A stretch of 64,000 nucleotides of DNA from Amblyornis subalaris. Its lineage: Eukaryota; Chordata; Aves; Passeriformes; Ptilonorhynchidae. A model generated the notes under the pieces. That model did not search any database, had not been told where the DNA came from, and saw only the letters and a list, made by a program, of their open reading frames with translations. Shown in pieces: positions 1 to 10,704 of the stretch; positions within the stretch are counted from its first letter, which is position 1; each line of letters opens with the position of its first letter. The stretch covers positions 1,611,747 through 1,675,746 of the forward strand of contig JACAXG010000164.1 of the NCBI GenBank assembly GCA_018881555.1. The letters are read 5' to 3'. The translations under genes were made by a program, and so were the position numbers.

Positions 1-3000
1 TTAATAATGCCTCCTATTTTCTACCGAATGTGCTAAGTTATTAGTACTATATTAATAGAGTTCATTGAATAAGTCTAACAAGTCTTTAAAACATTTTATG
101 ATTAAGTTAGTAAAGAATTACAGTTAGCTAAAATGCCATTGGTTAACCTTCTGGTAATTTATTAATGTTTGAGGAAGATATATGTAGGATATTTTATAAA
201 CAGTTTACGAATAAGTCCCTGTTTTCTGGAAGTGTTGCTGAAAAGTAAGAGATTAACAAGAGATATGAGAAATTATTTTATTTATGCGACTATTTAGATA
301 ATCTTAGACCATAGTTTAACTTTTATAGAAGCCTGAATAGACTTCAGCTTTTTTTTTCCTTTACATGGTCAGATTGGATGCATATTGGATGACAAAGATT
401 TTCCCCATCCATTGTGTTTCCAAGTTTAAAAAGTACTCTAAAGCACACTGAGCTGCGTTTATTCTGTGGGAACATACCTGCCTGCATCTGATTAAAATAT
501 AGTGAGTGTATTTGTAAAGAAATGTCAAGACTCCATTAGCTTAAACTGATTTGGTGAGTGGTATTAATGGCCATTTTAGGCCATTGATTAATCTTTCATT
601 TTCACAGCACTTTTCCCTCTCCTCACTCCCGATATGTGAATGCCTGTCCCTTCCTAAGGATAAGGAAAAGATGCCGGGCTACTTGTTTCCACTCTGTAGT
701 TCTCGCTACATTTCTCACAAACAGAAATATATACAATTAAATGAAAACTACACACTGTCCGGCTCCAGTAGTTTGTTGGGTATAAGAAACCCTTCTAAAG
801 ATAATTAATCCAAAGTTTACAGAGAAAGAAATATACAAAAAAATCATAAGGAAACTGTTGTTGTAAGTGAATAAACAAAAAATTAATTGTACATAAATTG
901 TAATGAACAATTGCACAGCTGTTTGCTTCAAATGTTCTTTTAGTATATTCAAAATAGTTTGGAAATACGGTCTTCTGAGGGAATGATAAGACTTAATAAA
1001 TGGAATTACTCTCAAAGGGAGCTTATATTCAGGTCTGACATTTTACTAGAGAGCTGAGATTAACTTCTGACAAAAGAGAAATGGACAGATGCATGAATTA
1101 AAGTACAGGGCCACATTGACAGAAAACTTTAGATAGACATACATTAGACCATCTAAAACTTCAAATCAGGCCCATTTTTATTTACGGTCTAGTTTATATA
1201 TACTGAAAACCTTAAGGGGGTTCACATCAGTGTAGAAAGAGAAAGAAATTAAAATTGATTGCTGCCTGCAAAATGAGTTAGAGGAGAATGTTATCATATC
1301 TGTGTTATACAACATTGCTAATACTGAGGAGGAGAAGGTGTATAGCAAGGAGGTGTCCGCCTTCTCTTTATGCATTTAGAGACAGTGATGAATGAACAGT
1401 GTATCCAGTGTTTCTGTTTGGATGGAAAAATCATCTTAGATCATTGTTATTTACTCAGTGGACACCTGGAGAATAGGTCAGAGCAAAGTCATCCACTAGT
1501 TCTACTACTTGAAGTACAGGGTGTCATTTCTACTTCCATAAATAGCTTTGATCCTTGGCTCAAACACTCTTGTGAAATGAATCAAAGCTTTATTTTTTGA
1601 ATGTCACTAAAAAATGTCAGCCCCCAACCCAATCTTCTTTCTTTCCAGTCCAGCACAAGGTATAGATTCAAACAAGATCTATTCAAAGATACCCAAACTC
1701 AAAACAGGCTCTCATCTTTCCTGTTGTTCGGCTAATACAGTGAATCTGGACATCATCCGTAATTTTGCTGCTCAAGCTAGCAGCACAGTCCCAGCTGTGC
1801 ATAGGGCATAGTAAAATCCCCTTGTAAGGAATTTCTATGTAAATAAAGGTTTTTCATCTGGGGCTGCACTATTCCATTTTCACAGGATCAGTCTCTGAAA
1901 TGAAAATAAAAAATACATTCAAGGCTTCTCTAAATTTTATTCATCTGCCTATTATTTGTAGAGCCTGTCCAATCAATTAGGATTTACCAGATACAGACCC
2001 TTCTGGGAAAAATTATATTCCGGTTCTAATGAGCAAAATCTTCTGAGAGGATTTATTTCTTTATCACTTATGGGAGAAGAGGAATGGTGAGGGAAAGGAG
2101 CTGCTGCACGTAACATGCGAGGAATAAGACACCATGCAGAGGTGGTACCTAGTTCTGACTGGTGGTGCTACGCAGTAAGGTGCATACTTCTGGCTGGATA
2201 CACTCCAACTTGCTTCTTCATAACCTGGTAGGATGCGCAGCCTTCCAGCTGAGAACTGCAGCAGAATGACCTTAGCAATCTGTGCAAGACGCTGACAGAA
2301 AATATTGGGTTTAGGTCTCCAGGAACTGGTAGTCTTCTCCAAGTGAGACCTGTGATAGTTTGGGCTATGTTTTTCCATCATTTTATCCTTTCTTCCTGTT
2401 GATTTGTCATAGATGGGTGTTTGCTTCCATAGTTTCTCCTTCATAATCCATCCAAAATCTTTACAGCAGCTTTCCATGGAAATTTAAAAAGCAATAATAA
2501 CAGCAGTGAAAATCAGGCTGGATGTCCCCTAGTTAATGAACTGTGAGCATAGACATTGCTCCAAACATTGACAGTGACTACTTAAATATATTATAACAAA
2601 ACCCAAACAAACAATACTATAGTCAGAAAGGGAGGTCAGTCTTCCTATTCCTTGGAGAGAAAATCTATACAATGTTAGGGAATTGCAACCAAATACTTAC
2701 TAAACTNAAAAGCAAATAAAAAGACTGTAGTAAGCTTGGGCAGCAGAGACTACATAAATGAGTCTAACAGGGAGTTCTCGAACATGAGTCATCAGAATGA
2801 ACTTATGGAACTCCTAAATTTTTCATCTTGGAACTCAAATATAAAATAAAAATCCTTCTATGAAAGCTTCTGGAAAAATAGCACAAGTACTTCTCAAATG
2901 CTTCCCATGAGCCACTAAAGGAGGAAAGAANCAACTCAGCAGGAGTTGTTACAAATAGTCATGATTTTCTAACCCTTCAGGATTTATAAAAATATGTCTT

Positions 3001-4325
3001 TCTCTCAGGTAGGTATATTTCCAAGTACACAACATCTGACTGTAAACCAACAGTTGGTCCCAGGAAGAGTCATCCTATACACCAATAACCCATCCCAGAG
3101 TGGCATCATGACTTGTCTTAAATGCCATTAAGACTAAGGTCAACTCTCACAATCCAAGATCAAACATACTGCCCTGCTTATGTGAAGTACTTCTTATTCT
3201 GTACAATATTCCTTCATAGAAGGGAAATACATNGCTGAAAAAACAGCTTTGCTTTATAATGAACTCACAGATCATAAAATGTTGAAAGACCTACTTGTCA
3301 CAGTAAACTTTTTCTTTTAAAACAACCAAATTGTGTAGATCAATAGGTCTTAAGGTAGATCTACAAAATGTATTCAAATTATGAAACTGTAGACTAAAAG
3401 GAGTAATTTGTACAGAATATAAGAATCTTGGATTCAGGAAAGATTCTGTTTTTATATCATATTGCATTTTTCCAGTGATGTCCTGCACACTTAGCTTCTT
3501 ATGATTCACAAGTTATTATTTCATCAGCTTCATTGTTGCTTGCATTAATTTTCTTGCTAATTTTCTGCACTATAGGTCTTAAAAGTCTTTTTACAAATAA
3601 AAACTTTTCGACAAGCTGAAATTACTTGCCTCTCATTTTTCACTTTTATCTACACATTTGTTTAATATTTGTGTTTCAGAGATTATGGAATACTTCATCT
3701 AGTTAGTATAAGCATTTCAAGTTTTGTTTCTGCCTTGGATATAGTAATTTACGTTACTTTCATTTTTACTGACTGGTCAGAGATTTCTGTTATATGTCTT
3801 ACCACTTTTTTAGGGTATTTTATTACCCTGCCTTATTTAGATTAGCTCNTTTATCAACATTTTTATGTGTAGCTTAGTTTTCTCTTTTCCTGCCCTTATT
3901 TATTTATAAGACCGAAGAACTTTCACTACTTGTTTTAATTTTCTTTCCAAGTTTCAACTCAACTAGGCTTTTGTTCATTTTTGTTTTATTTTTGCCCTTT
4001 TTGACCTCTGAGACAGAGCTCTCCTTGCTGATCAATCCCTCTTTTTATTCCTTTTAAGTTCTTTATTCACTCTTCATATCCTATGTGGGGTGTCTCTTCC
4101 TCCAGAGAAGTCTGTAGTTCTTTCCTGCAAAGATTTTTTTTCCTCTTGCTTGCAATGCAAACTTCANATCATGTTTGCACCTTTGACTTAATTCCATGCT
4201 TCTACTATGTCCAAATCCTTGAGCTATTTGGTGCAGTAAACCCTAGTAACTAATTTCTTAGTTTCTCAAAGTTTGCTCTTCTAAAACTCCAGATCTTTAG
4301 CCATACATTCATTTTCGTTTGTACT
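1..4325. other. AT-rich non-genic stretch
   Basis: No recognisable exon, transposon or RNA gene was seen. Short ORFs are scattered on both strands and look like chance products of AT-rich sequence. The only long one is the minus-strand ORF at 2064-2477, listed separately. Several single ambiguous bases are present. The stretch ends at the border of the solo LTR. Confidence 0.6.
2064..2477 (-). other. Unexplained 137-codon ORF
   Basis: This is the longest ATG-to-stop ORF in the window, and I do not recognise its product. It is rich in Ser, Lys, Tyr and His with a few Cys. No signal peptide, membrane segment or catalytic motif can be seen. An AATAAA lies about 15 bases past the stop on the minus strand, but no poly-A tract follows that would mark a processed copy. 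There is no obvious splice context. It could be a chance ORF, an exon of a non-coding transcript, or a decayed retrocopy. Chance is the default reading. Confidence 0.12.
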
Positions 4326-4406
4326 TGTGCTGGTTTGGCTGTAAACCAGCAGGGGAAATTAACCCCTCATGGAATACTTCGAGAGATTTTAGGTCAAAAT
4401 TACAAT

Positions 4407-4412
4407 TTTAAT
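4407..4412 (-). promoter_or_regulatory. LTR polyadenylation signal variant (ATTAAA)
   Basis: The plus strand reads TTTAAT, so the minus-strand transcript would carry ATTAAA, the commonest variant of the poly-A signal. It lies about 80 bases before the LTR 3' end and about 340 bases downstream of the TATA-like box, a normal LTR arrangement. Confidence 0.5.
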
Positions 4413-4576
4413 AAAAAAGGTTAAAATAAATGCAGTAATACAGAAACACCGGCTTAAACAAACCGACAGAGTCACGGTACAACCTGACACCCTGTTGACC
4501 AGGGTGGTAGCTGTGCAGTCCAGTTAGGCAGTAGTCCTGCAGGAAGGCCTGGTAGTCCAGTTCCAGTAGTGGAGTG

Positions 4577-4645
4577 GAGTAGCTAAACCCAATTCCGAGG
4601 AGTGGAGTAGAGTAGCTAGCTGAATCCAATTCCAAGGAGTGGAGT
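4577..4645 (-). repeat. 33-36 bp tandem duplication in the LTR leader
   Basis: Two adjacent units, 4577-4609 and 4610-4645, share GAGTAGCTA, CCAATTCC and AGGAGTGGAGT in the same order. The second unit carries a small insertion. The duplication sits in the transcribed leader of the LTR, next to the pentamer array. Confidence 0.75.
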
Positions 4646-4684
4646 CCAGTCGAGTCGAGTCGAGTCGAGTCCAGTCGAGTCGAG
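4636..4684 (-). repeat. CGAGT pentanucleotide array in the LTR
   Basis: About ten consecutive 5-base units run in register: GGAGT, GGAGT, CCAGT, four CGAGT, CCAGT, CGAGT and a partial CGAG. On the transcribed minus strand the unit is ACTCG. The array lies some 60-110 bases downstream of the TATA-like box, so it would be part of the transcript leader. Degenerate copies continue to about 4720. Confidence 0.85.
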
Positions 4685-4745
4685 AGTCCCGTCCCAAGAG
4701 CGGAGTCCCGTGGAGTCGAGGGTATTTTCTCCCATTCAAAACCTT

Positions 4746-4754
4746 TGTTTTATG
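4746..4754 (-). promoter_or_regulatory. LTR TATA-like box
   Basis: The minus strand reads GCATAAAAC here. It is the best TATA-like element in the LTR and lies between the GC box upstream and the repeat-rich leader downstream. The start site itself cannot be seen. Confidence 0.5.
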
Positions 4755-4782
4755 CTGTGTTTCTTGGCTGGCACCTCCCCCA

Positions 4783-4798
4783 GGGGCGGGGACTTTCA
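4783..4798. promoter_or_regulatory. Overlapping GC box and kappaB-like site
   Basis: The plus strand carries GGGGCGGGGACTTTCA. GGGGCGGGG is a good Sp1/KLF-type GC box, and the overlapping GGGACTTTCA differs from the kappaB consensus only in its last base. It lies about 30-50 bases upstream of the TATA-like box for minus-strand transcription, where retroviral LTRs often carry such sites. Binding is inferred. Confidence 0.5.
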
Positions 4799-4978
4799 CA
4801 ATGGAAGAGGATCTTCCCGATGTTCTGTTGGTTGCTTTGGTAATGAGCTTGGGTGAGATGATCCCCAAGATCCTCCGATGATCCAGGGTTCGGATTATTA
4901 GTCAGGCTGGGTGGTGCTAATGGGCCATTAGCTGAGATCAGATAATCAGCTGGGTGGTGCTTGCTGTCGGCTGGAGTG

Positions 4979-4998
4979 CTTATCTCAGTTGAGATAAG
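4979..4998. promoter_or_regulatory. Perfect palindrome of two GATA-type sites
   Basis: CTTATCTCA and its exact reverse complement TGAGATAAG are separated by two bases. Each arm holds an AGATAA/TTATCT core, the GATA-factor consensus. A further AGATAA occurs at about 4940. The position is the LTR U3 region, where enhancer sites would be expected. Confidence 0.55.
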
Positions 4999-5514
4999 GA
5001 GTCCCAGGTGTGTAATTATGAAATTTGTCTAGCTTTTGTTGGTGGTAATAGAATATATAACTAACCCAGGACAGTACTGCAATTTAAAGTGAACTGAATC
5101 AGCTCATTATTACTCAATATATGCTAATTTTTTACAACTGGCCCCTGTACTGCTCCTCCCTGCTGTTTACTTAGAGTAACTCTAAAGTCGTACCAGCACC
5201 TTTGTTACTTCATAAACTACTTTTTACATAAATTTGTCCACTGATACATTAAAAAATATTTAAGACCTACTGATATTTGTAGGGACATTTCATATGAATG
5301 TCAGAAAATCAAAGTTTCCCACATCCATGTACTTTCTCTTCTTGCTTCTTCCTTTCTTTCTTACTTTCACATTCTTACAGAGGTCACTACCACAATCCAA
5401 GCCTGGATGTTGGGCACTAGAGGAAGGTCCCTTTAGTATAGTTCCTAAACATACCTCTCCAGAGTGACTTCTGCCTTGAGGGTTTTGGTTTCATAACTGT
5501 GGAGAAAAAAAAAA

Positions 5515-5548
5515 TATTAGTCAATAGCCTATATTAGTCAATAAGCTA
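5515..5548. repeat. 17-bp tandem duplication
   Basis: TATTAGTCAATAGCCTA at 5515-5531 is followed directly by TATTAGTCAATAAGCTA at 5532-5548, with 15 of 17 positions equal. This is probably a replication-slippage product. Confidence 0.85.
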
Positions 5549-6365
5549 ACATAGGTTAGGCTTTTTGGTTGCTTTCTTTCTGTCCTGAAATTGAAAGCTT
5601 TATTAGTTTAATTTATTGTCCAACCTGGTCGAATTATTAGGCATTTTAGTTGTTTGGGTTTGGTTTTAACATAATCTTCAATCAGAACAACTGCAATCCG
5701 TCTTCTGAAATACCATGCCTATTATTTACATCCTGGTTTTGTTCTTGTTTTTAAAATCCTTATGTTTTTATATCCCTCCATTCATTATACCTGTTTTCAT
5801 GTTTCCATGTATATCACAATTTGTAGGACTTCACTGATTACATTCTAGGTTAAAATTCCATCCTTGTTACAGTCAACATGATCCTAAAATGTTGTTAGGC
5901 TATGTAAGCAAAGTCTATTATTTGAGAAGAGTAACCTCTCCATGTCTGAGTATTAAAATTCCTGAAATGCTCCTATTAGTACCAGTCCCTGTAGTACATG
6001 TCAATCCTCAAAGATTTTACTGCATTTTCTCCCTTTCTTGCAGAAATAGTGTAATTTCCTGAAATTCCATTTCCCCTCAAGTCTTCTTTTTATATCCTAT
6101 GCTTAATCAGTCTCAGTTCACATCAGTGAGAACTTGATGGCACCATTTATTCTTCCAATATGAAGAATAATATGTACCTTCTTCCTTACTACAAAAAGCA
6201 ACTATCTGGGTCTCACATTCTTTTTCAAAGGCAAATCCAGATTGTGTGCCTCTTTGCAAATTAAGCAGTCCAGAGGAATCACAAGGGAATGAAGGAATGT
6301 TGCTGTTAACATTTTTGTGATTTAATATTTCAGATAAGTAATTTCAGAAACACCATTTTGATATT

Positions 6366-6919
6366 ATGTTTAAATTGACTGATGAGGCCAGGTCTGTCAT
6401 TTTTGGATATCAGGTTACAAATATATTTCATAAAAGCATAATGCCTTCTAAAATTACTAAACCAAAAATAGTCTCAGATTTTGAAGTTCTGCAGCCCATG
6501 AAGAGATGTCTATATTATCCTGAAGAAATTAACAAAATGATAAAATGTTATGTTGTATAAATTTTTTACAAAGTCATATCTGTGCTTCTGGCTCAGAACT
6601 GAGAGAGCTCTATAAATCTAATGGAACACAGAGTTCAGAATTAAACATTGTCATTAGTTGGCCATTTTACATAAAGTTGAGTAATGCACAAAACCTTCAC
6701 AGTACTCCTGAAATCAATAATTTAGAGCTAACTTGGAATTTAAAATGTTCATGTTCCCTTGACATAAACACTCCTGTGGAATCAAATTTAGTTAAAAAGT
6801 ATAAGTCATCAAGATATGCAAATGTAATCTNTGTATGTAAATGCAAAAGCAATGATCAGGATGATACAGATCTGCAGCATGGCTGCTTTTGCTTGAAATC
6901 TGTTTTAAAGTCCTATTAA
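6366..6919 (+). other. Two overlapping ORFs in different frames, possible decayed coding sequence
   Basis: A 64-codon ORF (6366-6560) overlaps a 124-codon ORF (6545-6919) on the same strand but in another frame. This is the pattern a frameshifted pseudogene would leave. The second product has several Cys residues and short hydrophobic patches, but I recognise no family and see no domain. One codon holds an ambiguous base. AT-rich chance ORFs are an equally good explanation. Confidence 0.12.
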
Positions 6920-9900
6920 TTGTAACTACAGCAAACTTCACTATAACAAGTGTATTAAAAATTCCATGATATGATCCAAACATGCCTGGCACATTTGAAT
7001 ATTTAGTTATGTTCATGTTAGCTGATATTCTAATAATTAATGCAAATGCACTCTGCAAATGGAAAGAAAACCCCATCAACTTTCNGCCTGCAAAAGTTTT
7101 AATTGTTTGTTTGTTTAAAACAATTTTCTCAAAGGAGAGTCATGTCTCAGGAAAATAATTCCCCACTTTTCAGAGCTTTTTAATCAGATGTGGTAGATAC
7201 TTGATTTGCTGCTATTATGCCCAGTTTTTGATCTTCTGAAAGAGTTACTGAGAATTCTGAGAATCTTGTAAAACATTTTAGTCTATTAGACAACATAATT
7301 CAGTGCACAGAATATTTTATCAGGTAAATTCTAAAAATGCCCTAGATTATGTTAAATGCAACATAAATCAAACATTTAGCAATCCATACAGATATTAATT
7401 AAGCCTTCAAAGTAAGTATATTTTTTTATTGACTAAAAAAACCAAACAATAAACCCCAAACCAAACAAGTTTTTTGCTTAATTTCATAGTTAGATTCACG
7501 ACTGCCTATGTCCTACTGCCATACACATTTAGAGGTTTTTTTCACATGGAAGTTTTGGTAGTCTTTTTAAAATATAGACTGCCTTCAGTACCTTGTCCAG
7601 GAAGATCACATAAGTTAATATTTCCACATTTACCACGTGTAGATCTGGAGAAATGAGCCTTCTGTTCCAAACCGATATTTAAATGTTTATACAGAACAAA
7701 AAATCCAATAAGAGAAAGTGAGACATAACAGAGTTAGAGGTAGAATCACTCGTGAATGCATCTAATGAACAATCTCGAAGAATTTACAATGCGGTCTATA
7801 TTCAAACACAGAAAAAATAACATTGTTACTCTACTTTGTAGCCGAGGTAGTGTAACACTGAGAAATTAAAGGTTGAGTCCACCAAAGATTTTAGATGCTG
7901 TACTGTCTAGTGATTTTTAGAAGAGTCTGCTTAACCCCTATCTACTCCATGAATCTTGATCAGGTAAATGAAATGGAGGTTGAGCTGCTAAGAACTGCAA
8001 TAGGGAAAAATGTTCAGAACATATTCAGAAGAAGAACTTAGATATTTGGGGAATATTTGTGGGTAACTTATAAGAGTTTCTAAGGATTTTTTTAAAATTT
8101 ATTTTTCTTATTTCCACTACAGAATTACTATATTCCTTTGTGGATTTAAACCTAATAAACTTTTCCAAGGTCAGACAGGATATTTGTGGTAAAGCTGTCA
8201 AAAAGATAGGAATCCCTTGGGTCCAAGATCAATGTATTACCCACAATATTGCCCTCTCTCACTAGAAGTGACTCAAATACTGTGTCTTGCAAGCCGCCTA
8301 TTTGCCACGATTGCTTACATAGAGTGTGGGGAACATTCTTATCATTGTGTGCAATATCTGCAATTAATTTTGATATTTTTTGCAGGTCATCACATTGTGT
8401 AAGATTTGCTGATACTAAATAACTTCCCTATATTTCTGCTCCAAAAAAAGAAAACCCATAGAACCGTCAAAATCCAGCCTTCACTATTTATGCTTGAATG
8501 ATGCTAGAAACTTTGCAAAGTCATTAATGTCTACATGACATTTCCTGCTAAATATTCACATATGTCAACAAACACCTTTCTTCTTCTGATTGTATCTTGG
8601 AATGTTACTTCTTTCAGTGGCTTGAGTTAAATAAATCAATATACTTCTGATTTTATATAATTATAAATCGGGATAATCTTATAAGTGAAAATTAAATAGT
8701 GAACTCTAGAAATACCTGATAATACATTTTTCATTTTTAAATTTGCTGCAGGTTTATTAAAAATAGAGGCTATTTTACTGATTAAGTTCTGAAGAACTGA
8801 GGCATTTCAGCTAGATTTAGTATTTCCTTTTCATTCCACTTCTCCTCTGCTTTAAATCCCTCCTGCTCCTAATATGTTCAGAAATNGTTTTACCAAGGCC
8901 TGCTTGATGTCAACCTTATTCATTTTATGCAGCCTTGCAATACGAATGTCCATGTTGTTCTGGCTAATTTTATTGAAATAAATCCCCATACTTGCTCACA
9001 AACTCATGGATAGTAAATAGCAAATCAGGACTCTCACACATAGAACAGAACTAAGAATTCTGAGTGGGGTGGTTTGTTTAAGATACAGTGTTCAGGAAAT
9101 GCATTGNTTTTTATTTATGTGATCTGCAATTATGCAACTTATGTAAATGCATATTAATGGCATCTTAAATCTGTCACTTTAACATGATAAAATAGGGGGT
9201 TTAGATCTTAAGAGTATCAAACTTGACATGCTTATAGCACCTCTTGAGTGCTTTATCCTGAGGGAACCATAGGAAAATCTCTTGAAAGTGTTGAGAGCCT
9301 TTACTGATTTCATAGATAAGAAATTCAGAGATTGGGTGTTCCTATTAGTTTAAAACTAGTCTTTTACAGTTTCATATGTTTGGTTTCACATACCAGTCCA
9401 GATCTTAAAGAGTGTGAAGCTTATTCAGAGACTTCCTTTCCCTACCAGATTTCCTTCACCCAGAATTAAACTTTTTATTTGGAAATGGAAGAAAGTTCTT
9501 CATTTGTTAGTTAGTAAGATACAGAGATCATATGGACTGTGGGGAAATCTCTTCATTGTCTCCAAAAAACTCTTTAGATGAATCCTACCACAGAGATTTT
9601 TGAAGACACAGCCCTAACTGTGTTTATTAATAGAAATTCTATATCTTAATGAAGGTTGTGAATGCTATGACACCCCATTATCTGGAAATTTGTCACTGAG
9701 AGTTTAATCCAAAGAGATTTTAGATAACTGCTAAACCATATCTAAGTACAGGCCAGCAGTTTTGACATGCACAATCTGCTATTTTTTTTGCATCTACTTT
9801 TCAGTTTTGTGTCCTGACAGGTCATTCCTTTGTGGATTAGTTAGCAGCCTTTTCAGGAGAACATTTTGACACAAATTAAGTATATGTTTTTACTTGAAAC

Positions 9901-10688
9901 AAATAGAGCTATTTATTTGCTCTTTCAATGGGAGATTCTGCACTAAGCCCAAACAGATCGGCGGTTTCTAGACATCTCGTTTTATGACATCAGATGCAGC
10001 TGACATCTTTTCACTGATCACTTAGTGCAAATGGCATTCTGCCACAACTGCTAGATAAAGACTTCTGACTCTAGGATGCTTTGGGGGTAAAATGAGGCTT
10101 TTAAAGCTGTAAGCAATTAGCTAAAATGTTTATAAAAGAAAGAAAAGTAAGTGTGTTGAACTTTTTTTAACTGAAGTATTTACATTTTCTGACTGACAAA
10201 GCTCTTTAATACATTTTTTTGTGTGGGTGTACCAGCTGTTCTACATGTAAAGTAATACTAAGAGTTATCTGTGACTGTTAACCATTACAGAAATTCTTCC
10301 TTGAAAGGAACTGTGCCTTATGGTATAAAGTCTGTCTGTCAGGAAGTTTGTTTTTTTAATGCATAGTGTAATTTTTCACACTATCTAACTTCAAGTGCCT
10401 CATTTGCATGCCTAAATTGGAAAACAATCTCCTCCTGAGAATTCAGGTCTCTTAAGCTTACCTCTGACCACTTAAGGCAGATACTTGATAGGAATCATCC
10501 ATTAACTGCAAATGGCTGTGAGAGGAACTAAGTGGGTAGATGGGAGTATCTCAGCTTTATGTAAATCTTAATGTACCATATGTATATAAATATATATGTA
10601 TGCCATAATTAGAAGACTTTTTGTTAATGTTTGTAAGTAGTCGAAGCATCATAATAAGGAAAGTTGTAATTGTGTAATATGACATTCC

Positions 10689-10704
10689 AAAAAAAAAAAA
10701 AAAA
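10689..10704. repeat. Poly-A tract
   Basis: An uninterrupted run of about 16 A residues. No recognisable retrocopy body precedes it. Confidence 0.8.

Larger units (their letters stand above)
4326..5200 (-). mobile_element. Solo LTR of an avian endogenous retrovirus
   Basis: Read on the minus strand, the element starts near TGCTGGTACGACTTTAG and ends in ACCAGCACA, so its ends are near-perfect inverted repeats as in LTRs. Inside, in transcription order, are a double GATA-type palindrome, a GC box overlapping a kappaB-like site, a TATA-like GCATAAAAC, a repeat-rich leader and an ATTAAA polyadenylation variant about 80 bases before the 3' end. The flanks are similar: TTTGTACT at 4318-4325 and TTTGTTACT at 5201-5209. 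That is longer than the usual 4-6 bp ERV duplication and carries an indel, so it is weak proof of the borders. No gag, pol or partner LTR adjoins it, so it is a solo LTR, presumably from LTR-LTR recombination. The terminal TGTGCTGGTTT-like sequence recalls passerine ERV LTRs; I cannot fix the subfamily. Confidence 0.8.

Noticed and set aside
10406..10415. ATTTGCAT octamer, also near 17498, 51447, 62066 and 63894
   Set aside because: Several copies are expected by chance in 64 kb of AT-rich DNA; there is no clustering.
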